The position numbers and the translations under genes are program-made. A DNA stretch of 44,984 nucleotides, taken from NCBI GenBank assembly GCA_947626795.1, contig CANQTH010000016.1:1-44984 (forward strand). Direction: 5' to 3'. This DNA comes from an uncultured Lachnospiraceae bacterium. GTDB taxonomy: Bacteria; Bacillota; Clostridia; Lachnospirales; Lachnospiraceae. Shown one piece after another: positions 38,729 to 44,984 of this stretch (position 1 is the stretch's first letter; each line of letters starts with the position of its first letter). Under the pieces are notes generated by a model. That model was not told the DNA's origin. It was given only the letters and a program-made list of their open reading frames with translations, and did no database searches.

Positions 38729-39248
38729 GAACGTCCGTGTGTTGATAACGGAAGAAGAAGTAGAGAAGCGGGTCCGCGAGATGGGCGAGGAGATCAGCCG
38801 GGATTACCAGGGGGAAGCGGTACATTTGGTCAGCGTGCTGAAAGGCGGCGTATTTTTCACCTGTGAGCTGGCGAAGCGGCTGGCCGTGCCGGTTTCGCTG
38901 GATTTCATGTCGGTGTCCAGCTACGGGGACAAGACGACGTCCAGCGGCGTGGTGAAGGTCGTCAAGGATCTGGATGAGCCGATCGAGGGGAAGAACGTCT
39001 TAGTCGTGGAAGATATCGTGGATTCTGGCAGGACGCTGCGGTATCTGCTGGAGAACCTGAAAAGCAGGGGGCCGAAAAGCCTGAGACTATGCACGCTGCT
39101 GGATAAGCCGGAGCGGCGGGTCACGGACGTGCATGTGGACTATACCGGGTTCGAGATACCGGATCAGTTCGTGGTGGGCTACGGCCTTGATTATATGCAG
39201 AAATATCGGAACCTCCCGTATGTGGGGGTCGTGGAGCTGGATGGGTAA
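38721..39248 (+). CDS. hpt: hypoxanthine phosphoribosyltransferase
   Basis: Purine salvage enzyme that joins hypoxanthine or guanine to PRPP. The 175-residue product has VSVLKGGVFF (the PPi loop), a flexible SYGDKTTSSG loop, and the PRPP motif VLVVEDIVDSGRTL. The C-terminal VGYGLDYMQKYRNLPYVG segment is standard. The ATG at 38721 follows GGAGGG by six bases and overlaps the tilS end by eight bases. An earlier TTG at 38703 has no better site. Order tilS-hpt-ftsH is the conserved one. Confidence 0.95.
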   Translation: MSENVRVLITEEEVEKRVREMGEEISRDYQGEAVHLVSVLKGGVFFTCELAKRLAVPVSLDFMSVSSYGDKTTSSGVVKVVKDLDEPIEGKNVLVVEDIVDSGRTLRYLLENLKSRGPKSLRLCTLLDKPERRVTDVHVDYTGFEIPDQFVVGYGLDYMQKYRNLPYVGVVELDG

Positions 39249-39280
39249 GGCTGGAGCAAGAGGAGAGAGGAGGCAGGAAC

Positions 39281-41122
39281 ATGGATTCACAGAAACGTTA
39301 CCGGGCGTTCGGCTTATATGTCGCGGTGATCATCATATTGGCGATGCTCTGGCTGTTCCGGGACGCGTCGTCCGGGACGGGCCAGGATATGGTATATACG
39401 TATGGGCAGTTTGAGAGCGATCTGGAGCGGGGGCGCGTGGTGTCCGTCGTGATCTCCCAGAACCGGGAGGTGCCGAGCGGCCAGGCGGACGTCACGCTAA
39501 AGGGCGATTCCGGCAAGAGCGGCGCGCGCGTCATCTATGTGTCGGACGTCAATGAGCTGCAGGAGACGATGAAGAGCTACGGATTTTCCGATTATGTCGT
39601 GCGCCAGATGCCGGAGGAGAACTGGCTGATCTCGATCTTGCCCATGCTGATCCTGTTCGCCGTCCTGTTCGTGTTCTACATCATGATGACGAACCATGCG
39701 GCGGCGGCTTCCGGGGGCGGCAGCAAAATGATGAATTTTGGGAAGAGCCGCGCGCGGCTGTCGACGGACGAGAATAAGAAGATGAATTTCCGGAACGTCG
39801 CGGGGCTCAAAGAAGAGAAGGAAGAGCTGGAGGAGCTTGTGGATTTCCTGCGCGATCCCAAGAAATATACGAAGCTTGGCGCGAGGATCCCGAAAGGGGT
39901 GCTTCTGGTAGGCCCTCCCGGGACGGGCAAGACACTTTTGGCGAAGGCGGTGGCCGGGGAGGCTGGGGTGCCGTTCTTTAGCATTTCCGGATCGGATTTC
40001 GTGGAGATGTTCGTAGGCGTGGGCGCGTCCCGCGTCCGCGATCTGTTTGAGGACGCGAAGCGGAACGCGCCGTGCATCGTATTCATTGACGAGATCGACG
40101 CGGTAGCGAGGCGGCGCGGTACGGGAATGGGCGGCGGCCACGATGAGCGCGAGCAGACCTTGAACCAGCTTTTGGTGGAGATGGACGGGTTCGGCATTAA
40201 CGAGGGCATCATCGTGATGGCGGCGACGAACCGCGTCGATATCCTGGATCCGGCGATCATGCGCCCGGGGCGGTTCGACCGGAAAGTCCATGTCGGAAGG
40301 CCGGACGTCGGCGGCAGGGAGGAGATCCTGCGCGTCCACGCGAATAACAAGCCGCTGGGCGACGACGTGGACTTAAAGCAGATCGCCCAGACGACGGCGG
40401 GGTTCACCGGGGCGGATTTGGAGAATCTTCTGAATGAGGCGGCCATTTACGCGGCGAAGGACAACCGGGCGTACATCGTGCAGGGCGACATCCGCAAGTC
40501 GTTTGTCAAGGTCGGGATCGGCGCGGAGAAAAAGAGCCGTATCATCACGGAGAAAGAAAAGCGGATCACGGCGTACCATGAGGCGGGCCATGCGATTTTG
40601 TTCCATGTGCTGCCGGACGTCGGGCCGGTCTATTCCGTTTCCATCATCCCGACCGGGGTCGGGGCGGCAGGGTACACGATGCCGCTGCCGGAGCGTGACG
40701 AGATGTTTAACACGAAGGGCAGGATGCTCCAGGAGATCATCGTGGATCTCGGCGGGCGCGTGGCGGAGGAATTGATCTTTGACGACATCACGACGGGCGC
40801 GTCCCAGGACATCAAGCAGGCGACCGAGATGGCGAAGGCCATGGTGACGAAATACGGCATGTCCGAGCAGGTCGGGCTGATCAATTACAACAGCGAGGAC
40901 GACGAGGTGTTCATCGGGCGCGACTTAGCGCATACGCGCGGCTACGGCGAGAACATCGCGGGGCTGATCGACCAGGAGATCAAGCGCATCATCGACGAAT
41001 GCTATGCGAAGTCAAAGAGCATTTTGCTGGAGCATGAGGGCATCCTCCACAAGTGCGCGGCGCTCCTTCTGGAAAAAGAGAAGATCGGCAGGGATGAGTT
41101 CGAGGCGTTATTTGAGGGGTAA
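39281..41122 (+). CDS. ftsH: ATP-dependent zinc metalloprotease FtsH
   Basis: Membrane-anchored AAA+ protease that degrades damaged membrane proteins and regulatory proteins. The 613-residue product has two membrane segments (about 11-27 and 115-136) flanking an extracellular domain. The AAA domain has Walker A GPPGTGKT (211-218), Walker B IVFIDEID, and an arginine-finger region [11 protein letters not shown]. The zinc site is HEAGH (433-437), with the third ligand in the [11 protein letters not shown] region. The ATG follows GAGGAGG. Last gene of the spoIIE-ftsH run. Confidence 0.97.
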   Translation: MDSQKRYRAFGLYVAVIIILAMLWLFRDASSGTGQDMVYTYGQFESDLERGRVVSVVISQNREVPSGQADVTLKGDSGKSGARVIYVSDVNELQETMKSYGFSDYVVRQMPEENWLISILPMLILFAVLFVFYIMMTNHAAAASGGGSKMMNFGKSRARLSTDENKKMNFRNVAGLKEEKEELEELVDFLRDPKKYTKLGARIPKGVLLVGPPGTGKTLLAKAVAGEAGVPFFSISGSDFVEMFVGVGASRVRDLFEDAKRNAPCIVFIDEIDAVARRRGTGMGGGHDEREQTLNQLLVEMDGFGINEGIIVMAATNRVDILDPAIMRPGRFDRKVHVGRPDVGGREEILRVHANNKPLGDDVDLKQIAQTTAGFTGADLENLLNEAAIYAAKDNRAYIVQGDIRKSFVKVGIGAEKKSRIITEKEKRITAYHEAGHAILFHVLPDVGPVYSVSIIPTGVGAAGYTMPLPERDEMFNTKGRMLQEIIVDLGGRVAEELIFDDITTGASQDIKQATEMAKAMVTKYGMSEQVGLINYNSEDDEVFIGRDLAHTRGYGENIAGLIDQEIKRIIDECYAKSKSILLEHEGILHKCAALLLEKEKIGRDEFEALFEG

Positions 41123-41250
41123 GCGGGCGCGGATTGTGCAATATGACAAGAAAAATTCCAGGCGTCCGGGAAGGACCGTCGGGAATATGCACAAAAACAG
41201 GCCTCGATTTTTGTGAAGTTTATGCACACTTATCGGTGGAACTGTGATAG

Positions 41251-41352
41251 TATAATAGCTGTAAAACCCCCAATACATTATATAGTTTTTGCTATACCCC
41301 ATAGTAAAAATACCTTCTCCTTAAAAGACAGCCGACAGGCTGTCTTTTTTTG
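41251..41352 (+). ncRNA. weak candidate for a short RNA between ftsH and its terminator
   Basis: A perfect TATAAT (41251-41256) lies in the 371-bp gap 41123-41493, but no convincing -35 is seen at 16-18 bases. About 90 bases follow before the terminator. They include the hairpin TTTTTGCTAT/ATAGTAAAAA (41285-41311) with loop ACCCC. It may instead be only the ftsH 3' untranslated region. Confidence 0.25.
41323..41352 (+). terminator. rho-independent terminator downstream of ftsH
   Basis: AAAAGACAGCC pairs with GGCTGTCTTTT around GACA, and a run of seven T ends the stem. It lies 200 bases after the ftsH stop and would end either ftsH read-through or the short candidate RNA. Confidence 0.92.
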
Positions 41353-41353
41353 C

Positions 41354-41401
41354 CGCATTGCTTATCGTAACGCTGAGGTCACGAAAAGATTTCCCGAAAA
41401 T
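41354..41401. repeat. 48-bp direct repeat, left copy
   Basis: This stretch (CGCATTGCTTATCGTAACGC, then TGAGGTCACGAAAAGATTTC and CCGAAAAT) recurs at 44778-44825 with one C-to-T difference. The pair flanks the DUF262, sigma and anti-sigma genes. The remaining bases to 41493 show nothing I can support. Confidence 0.92.
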
Positions 41402-41493
41402 GCCTGTTAAAGTCGCTAAATGCTAAGATGAAAAGAGCAGATGCATTAAATTGCAATGCAACTGCTCTTTTCAAAACATTTCATATGGCAAGC

Positions 41494-42465
41494 CTATGCG
41501 GTCTGGATCATGTTCTTCCAGTAGTTGAGCCGCCCCCGCACGTTTTCCGCGCTGCTCGTCCCGGACTGGACGTATTGCTTATATTCCTCGTTCGCGTCGT
41601 AGGCGCTCAAAAATTCGTCCACGAATCCGATCAGCTTTTGGAACGGCCGATCCTCCTCTAAGAAACGGTATCCGCTGTAGAGGATCATCGGGATGGACGT
41701 GGCGGGGATCTTTATCTTTTCATAAGCGTCGTCGAACTGATCCAGCGCGTTTTGGAGCAGCTTGATCTTATCCGGCTCGATCTCGTTCGAGCGCATGGCG
41801 ACAAAGGAATCGATGTCCTTCGTCCGGAATGAGACAAATTCCTGGTCCTGGTTCGTCTCGATCAGCATGAGTGTCTGTATGATCAGGTCCCGGTCGGTTC
41901 CATTCTTGCGCTGCGCCTTCGTCATTAATTTGTCCATGAACGGATGAGTGGCGAGAGAGTACACGGACTCGCTGAAAGCGTCCGACTCATGCACCACGCG
42001 GAGCAGCTTGCCGTTTAACGGCTTCCCCGCGTTCTGCCTGCGGAAGATCTCGCGCACGTCCTTTTCCGTGCAGTCCGTCAATTCGTATAGCTGCAGCTCC
42101 GCCGACAGGATTGCGTCCCTCGTGTCCTCGTCCAGCTTGCTGAATTTCAATCCGGCCAGGGATTTTTCCTCGCCGTTCACATTGACAGGCTCCATGTCCT
42201 TGGAGAGGGCGAACTTATCCGCCACGAAGTCCCTCACGCAGCTTAGGCGCTGCACGCCGTCGATCACGGAGAGGACGCCGTTTTCCTTGATCGCGTAAGT
42301 CGGGTTGATCGGGTACTTGCGCAGGAGGGAATCGATGAGGTCTGTCTTTTGCCTGCGGTTCCACTGTCCCTCCGGGCGCTGCAGCTTGTGCCTGAGTACA
42401 AGCGCGCCTTTGTCCATCTGCTTATTCAAGGCCTGCAATGTCTTGGTCCTGCATGTGCTGTCCAT
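41494..42465 (-). CDS. stand-alone DUF262 (GmrSD N-terminal-like) protein
   Basis: A 323-residue soluble protein on the reverse strand. LRHKLQRPEGQWNRRQKTDL and SVIDGVQRLSCVRDF (67-81), a variant of the DUF262 DGQQRLT nucleotide-binding motif, identify the family. KDVREIFRRQNAGKPLNG is the second conserved part. DUF262 is the N-terminal half of type IV restriction enzymes such as GmrSD, but no DUF1524/HNH nuclease half is present, so a nuclease role is not shown. The ATG at 42465 follows GGAGG by seven bases; the longer frame crosses a leader hairpin. Divergent from the sigma gene and with its own promoter. Confidence 0.82.
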   Translation of the reverse strand: MDSTCRTKTLQALNKQMDKGALVLRHKLQRPEGQWNRRQKTDLIDSLLRKYPINPTYAIKENGVLSVIDGVQRLSCVRDFVADKFALSKDMEPVNVNGEEKSLAGLKFSKLDEDTRDAILSAELQLYELTDCTEKDVREIFRRQNAGKPLNGKLLRVVHESDAFSESVYSLATHPFMDKLMTKAQRKNGTDRDLIIQTLMLIETNQDQEFVSFRTKDIDSFVAMRSNEIEPDKIKLLQNALDQFDDAYEKIKIPATSIPMILYSGYRFLEEDRPFQKLIGFVDEFLSAYDANEEYKQYVQSGTSSAENVRGRLNYWKNMIQTA

Positions 42466-42492
42466 ATCACACCTCCAAAAATTCAAATTTAA

Positions 42493-42545
42493 GATTCCCG
42501 CCGCGGATGCCGGCATATTGCCCGCAGCCTGTGGAGGCGGGAATC
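42493..42545 (-). promoter_or_regulatory. leader hairpin of the DUF262 gene, possible attenuator
   Basis: On the reverse strand GATTCCCGCC and GGCGGGAATC form a perfect 10-bp stem around a 33-base loop that holds a smaller ATGCCGGCAT palindrome. The stem is followed by TTAAATTTGAATTTTT and then the GGAGG ribosome site. It may end transcription conditionally or hide no more than a stable 5' end. Confidence 0.6.
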
Positions 42546-42568
42546 TCCTTTCATCTGACGATGTTTTC

Positions 42569-42597
42569 AGAGTAGTACAAGTTGGCGGTTTTGTCAA
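42569..42597 (-). promoter_or_regulatory. promoter of the DUF262 gene
   Basis: On the reverse strand TTGACA (42597-42592) is 17 bases before TACTCT (42574-42569). The transcript would start about 95 bases upstream of the coding start and include the leader hairpin. Confidence 0.65.
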
Positions 42598-42655
42598 TGT
42601 TTTTCATAGTTGAAAAAAGCTGAAAAAAAGATAAGATCTGACAAAAATGACGTCC

Positions 42656-42684
42656 TTGCGAACCAAATGCGAAGTTATTACAAT
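42656..42684 (+). promoter_or_regulatory. sigma-A-type promoter of the sigma/anti-sigma pair
   Basis: TTGCGA (42656-42661) is 17 bases before TACAAT (42679-42684). Because it lies in the frame's upstream extension, the coding start must be downstream, near 42757. Confidence 0.65.
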
Positions 42685-42756
42685 GTATCAGTGAAGGGCA
42701 TCGAGGCACGGCATATTGCATCCGGAAGTTGTGCGCGACCCGAAAGACGTCTGGAC

Positions 42757-43338
42757 ATGGTGGTGGAAACGATGGATCATATGGAATTAGAGCAGTGCAT
42801 CCGCTCGCATGGGAAAGAATTGTTTTCCTTTTGCGGCAGGCTCACGCGCAATACCCAGGAAGCGGAAGAACTTTACCAGGACACGCTCCTAAAGGCGGTG
42901 GAGCTTGGGGCGAGGATCGATTATGGCAGGAACCCCAAGAGCTACCTGGCTTCCATCGCGCTGCGCATCTGGAAAAACCGAAGGCGGAAATATGCCTGGC
43001 GCAGCCGGATCGCGGGGATGCGGCCGTTGATGGAAGAGGAAAAGGGAGCGGGGACGGCGGGTTGGGGGACAACCGGGGCGGAACTGGAAATGATGGGCCT
43101 GGATGCTTCAGCGGAAGAGGCGTTCTTGAAACAGGAGCTGAAGGATCAGGTCAACCGGGCAGTGGAGAAACTGGACGAAAAGTACCGCATCCCGATCTAC
43201 CTGCATTATATGCTCGGGCTTCCGGTCGCGCAGATCGGGAAAGCCCTGAAGCTCCCGCAGGGGACGGTCAAGAGCAGGCTGCATAAGGCGAGGGAATTAT
43301 TAAGGAAGGAATTGGAGGTCATGGGACATGAGGCATGA
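42757..43338 (+). CDS. ECF-type RNA polymerase sigma factor
   Basis: A 193-residue sigma-70-family protein. Region 2 is LEQCIRSHGKELFSFCGRLT with TQEAEELYQDTLLKAVE; a basic NRRRKYAWRSRI segment and a spacer follow. Region 4 is KYRIPIYLHYMLGLPVAQIG and ALKLPQGTVKSRLHKAREL, the helix-turn-helix for the -35. The start is uncertain: ATG 42757 has no clear ribosome site, and ATG 42772 (MDHMELEQ) follows GGTGG. The promoter excludes the longer frame to 42610. Its stop overlaps the next gene by 11 bases, usual for a sigma and its anti-sigma. Confidence 0.85.
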   Translation: MVVETMDHMELEQCIRSHGKELFSFCGRLTRNTQEAEELYQDTLLKAVELGARIDYGRNPKSYLASIALRIWKNRRRKYAWRSRIAGMRPLMEEEKGAGTAGWGTTGAELEMMGLDASAEEAFLKQELKDQVNRAVEKLDEKYRIPIYLHYMLGLPVAQIGKALKLPQGTVKSRLHKARELLRKELEVMGHEA

Positions 43339-44626
43339 TATGGAAGAATTGTTGCGCGAGGCCCTTTCGCCGGAGACAGAGCCGGGGGATGAGTTGAACC
43401 AGAAAATCATAAGAAAAGCGAAGGAGGCAGAAATGATGGGAAAGAGAACTTACAGGAGGGTTCCGGCGGCCGCGCTTGCGGCTGCGGCAGTGATCGCGGC
43501 AGGATCTTTTACGGCAGCGGCGGCGTGGAAATACCTGGCGCCGGACAAGGCGGCCGAGGTTGTGGAGGATCGAAGGCTTACAGAGGCGTTCCAAAGCGAG
43601 GACGCGATCGAGATCAACGAGTCGCAGACGTGCGGGGATTACAAGATCACGCTTTTGGGGGTCGTGTCAGGGAAAAATTTGAGCAGCTATCTTACGGAGC
43701 ATGACGGAGAAGTCGAGGAGGACCGCACCTATGTCGTGACGGCGATCGAGAACGCGGACGGCACGCCGAGGCCGGGAACGGGCGACGAAGGATATGGGGA
43801 AGACGCGTTTTTCGTGTCGCCGCTGATCAAGGGGCTTGACCCGGCGGAATTTAACATCGTGACGATGAACGGTGGATATTCTGAATTTGTGCGGAATGGG
43901 ATACAGTACCGCATCGTCGAGTGCGACAACGTGGAGATTTTTGCGGACCGGGGGCTGTACTTGTGCGTCAGCAGCGGCACGTTTTACCCGGCGGACGCCT
44001 ACCGCTATGAAAAGGCGACCGGGGAGATCGCAAGGAACAGCGATTTCGACGGCGTGAACGCGTTATTTGAGCTGCCGTTGGACAAGGCGAAGGCCGACCC
44101 GGAAGCCGCGCGGGAATTTATCGAGTCGCATTCGCTTGAGGGACAAAAGGATCCGGCGGAGACAGGCGAGCAGGAAAAAGAGAACGCATCCGACGCGCAG
44201 GAAAAAGAGGACGCGGCAGGCGCGCGGGAAAAAGAGGACGCGGCAGGCGCGCGGGAAAAAGAGGACGCGGCAGGCGCGCGGGAAAAAGAGGACGCATCCG
44301 ACGCGCGTGGGATTCAGGAAGCAAAGGCGTTCCAGACGAAGGAAGAGCTGGACCAAAACGCCGTGCTGCTCGACGCGCTGACCCAGACGTTGACGCCCGA
44401 CGCGGACGGATATATTTCCTATGCGTATAAGATCGGGGACAAAGGGATGGAATCAAGCGGAAAGCTCCTGGCTAAGTCGCTGTTCCCGGATGGGGAGACG
44501 GGAATGTCCGACTTTAAGACGATCATGGGAGGAGAGGATGAGGACGAAGCTTACATCGAGACTTATGCAAGAAACGAGGATGGAAGCGTCACGTTAAGCG
44601 TATATTATTACAAGGCGCAGCCGTAA
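43328..44626 (+). CDS. putative anti-sigma factor, single-pass membrane protein
   Basis: A 432-residue protein. A short cytoplasmic helix (1-40) that could bind the sigma factor is followed by one membrane helix (46-66), then a large extracellular domain (75-275), broadly like DUF4179 anti-sigma proteins. Residues about 283-325 are acidic-basic repeats of KEDAAGARE. A second small domain (330-432) ends the protein. The ATG at 43328 overlaps the sigma stop and lies ten bases after GGAGG; ATG 43340 is an alternative. By context it should hold the sigma factor inactive and respond to an envelope signal; that role is inferred from gene order. Confidence 0.75.
   Translation: MRHDMEELLREALSPETEPGDELNQKIIRKAKEAEMMGKRTYRRVPAAALAAAAVIAAGSFTAAAAWKYLAPDKAAEVVEDRRLTEAFQSEDAIEINESQTCGDYKITLLGVVSGKNLSSYLTEHDGEVEEDRTYVVTAIENADGTPRPGTGDEGYGEDAFFVSPLIKGLDPAEFNIVTMNGGYSEFVRNGIQYRIVECDNVEIFADRGLYLCVSSGTFYPADAYRYEKATGEIARNSDFDGVNALFELPLDKAKADPEAAREFIESHSLEGQKDPAETGEQEKENASDAQEKEDAAGAREKEDAAGAREKEDAAGAREKEDASDARGIQEAKAFQTKEELDQNAVLLDALTQTLTPDADGYISYAYKIGDKGMESSGKLLAKSLFPDGETGMSDFKTIMGGEDEDEAYIETYARNEDGSVTLSVYYYKAQP
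44176..44300. repeat. 27-bp in-frame minisatellite in the anti-sigma gene
   Basis: About four and a half 27-bp units with GAAAAAGAGGACGCGGCAGG encode KEDAAGARE. The three central copies are identical. The frame is kept throughout. Confidence 0.93.
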
Positions 44627-44633
44627 AGGGCGC

Positions 44634-44653
44634 ACAGCCATAAGGGCTGTTTT
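44634..44653 (+). terminator. probable terminator after the anti-sigma gene
   Basis: ACAGCC pairs with GGCTGT around ATAAG and is followed by TTTG. The stem is short, so the call is moderate. It starts eight bases after the stop. Confidence 0.55.
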
Positions 44654-44660
44654 GAGAGGC

Positions 44661-44768
44661 CTGGCTGCAAGAATACGAAGAGTTTTCCAAGAAGGAATCC
44701 GCCCATGCCGCAAAGCGATGGAATGGGCGGATTCCATAATAGGGCAGCTGAAGGCTGCGAAATTATTG
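44661..44768 (+). repeat. dispersed palindromic repeat, forward orientation
   Basis: Copy of the 33512 family with CAAGAATACGAAGAGTTTTC, GGAATCCGCCCATGCC, GAATGGGCGGATTCC and GCAGCTGAAGGCTGCGAAAT. Its GGAATCCGCCCAT/ATGGGCGGATTCC arms are a perfect 13-bp inverted repeat except for the centre. Confidence 0.85.
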
Positions 44769-44777
44769 TTTTTGGAA

Positions 44778-44825
44778 CGCATTGCTTATTGTAACGCTGA
44801 GGTCACGAAAAGATTTCCCGAAAAT
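44778..44825. repeat. 48-bp direct repeat, right copy
   Basis: Identical to 41354-41401 except for one base. It directly follows the dispersed repeat. A reverse-strand ORF (44763-44951) overlaps it, but its product has no recognisable domain. The last 159 bases (44826-44984) are AT-rich and show nothing I can support. Confidence 0.92.
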
Positions 44826-44984
44826 TCCTATTTTAGAAGTCCATGTATCAATGTCGCTGTCAAATGTTCTGAATATCGTACTATGGTTCATGTAACTTGT
44901 GGAGGTTAGCTGACTTGCAATCCGAAATTCCAGTGAAAAAGTAAATTCCACCGCCCTTTAAAATCTGGCGTATTTTATATATTT

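Noticed and set aside
41494-42465. DUF262 gene as a complete restriction or phage-defence system
   Set aside because: No nuclease half, methylase or other defence gene is nearby, so only the family assignment is kept.
42610-42756. N-terminal extension of the sigma factor to 42610
   Set aside because: The extension crosses a good TTGCGA-17-TACAAT promoter and has no sigma-factor character.
44763-44951. Reverse-strand ORF of 62 codons as a transposase fragment
   Set aside because: The translation has no recognisable transposase motif, and the part shared with 41354-41401 differs by too few bases to show coding conservation.

Overview
The window looks like a chromosome segment of a spore-forming, fairly GC-rich member of the Lachnospiraceae (Clostridia). 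Three things point there: the sporulation genes spoIIE, yabP, yabQ and a CotS-like gene; the order rqcP-yabP-yabQ-divIC-spoIIE-tilS-hpt-ftsH, which is the order around B. subtilis yabO-ftsH; and the many TTGACA-17-TATAAT promoters and AGGAGG ribosome sites. No phage, plasmid, integrase, CRISPR or ribosomal RNA gene is visible.

Layout. 1-2349: deoD (purine nucleoside phosphorylase) and a convergent CLC-family antiporter. 2685-10281: a signalling block with two single-domain receivers, a membrane hybrid kinase with REC and Hpt domains, a second membrane hybrid kinase fused to a complete DegV/FakB-like domain, and a DUF6033-like protein. 10457-11550: a small reverse-strand ORF and six tRNA genes (Pro, Gly, Arg, His, Gln, Leu), none with an encoded CCA end. 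11812-21029: a PAS kinase, a REC-HD-GYP c-di-GMP phosphodiesterase, then cheR-cheB-cheY-cheA-cheW-mcp. 21109-24557: KtrB/KtrA potassium uptake, a PAP2 phosphatase and a DUF1653 protein. 24735-24962: a small promoter-to-terminator unit that may be an ncRNA. 25219-30667: CwlO/NlpC-like hydrolase, CCA-adding enzyme, CotS-like kinase fold, PEGA lipoprotein. 30859-33344: phosphoglucomutase and HU. 33657-41122: rqcP-yabP-yabQ-divIC, then spoIIE-tilS-hpt-ftsH. 41354-44825: a stand-alone DUF262 gene divergent from an ECF-type sigma factor and its likely anti-sigma partner, flanked by 48-bp direct repeats.

How the genes may work together. The chemosensory genes lie beside hybrid kinases, lone receivers and a c-di-GMP phosphodiesterase, with no flagellar gene in the window. 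The single chemoreceptor has almost no extracellular domain. A phosphorelay or c-di-GMP output rather than ordinary swimming control is plausible but unproven. The DegV domain on a kinase suggests sensing of a fatty-acid-like or other lipid ligand.

The strongest unexplained structure is in the DNA itself. Five genes have a tandem duplication that includes their stop codon, and two more have tandem arrays starting at or just after the stop. Four proteins carry in-frame minisatellites. A family of about 135-bp palindromic dispersed repeats occurs seven times in both orientations; one copy lies in frame inside tilS and another supplies the stop codon of a hybrid kinase. All calls come from reading the sequence; no database search was run.
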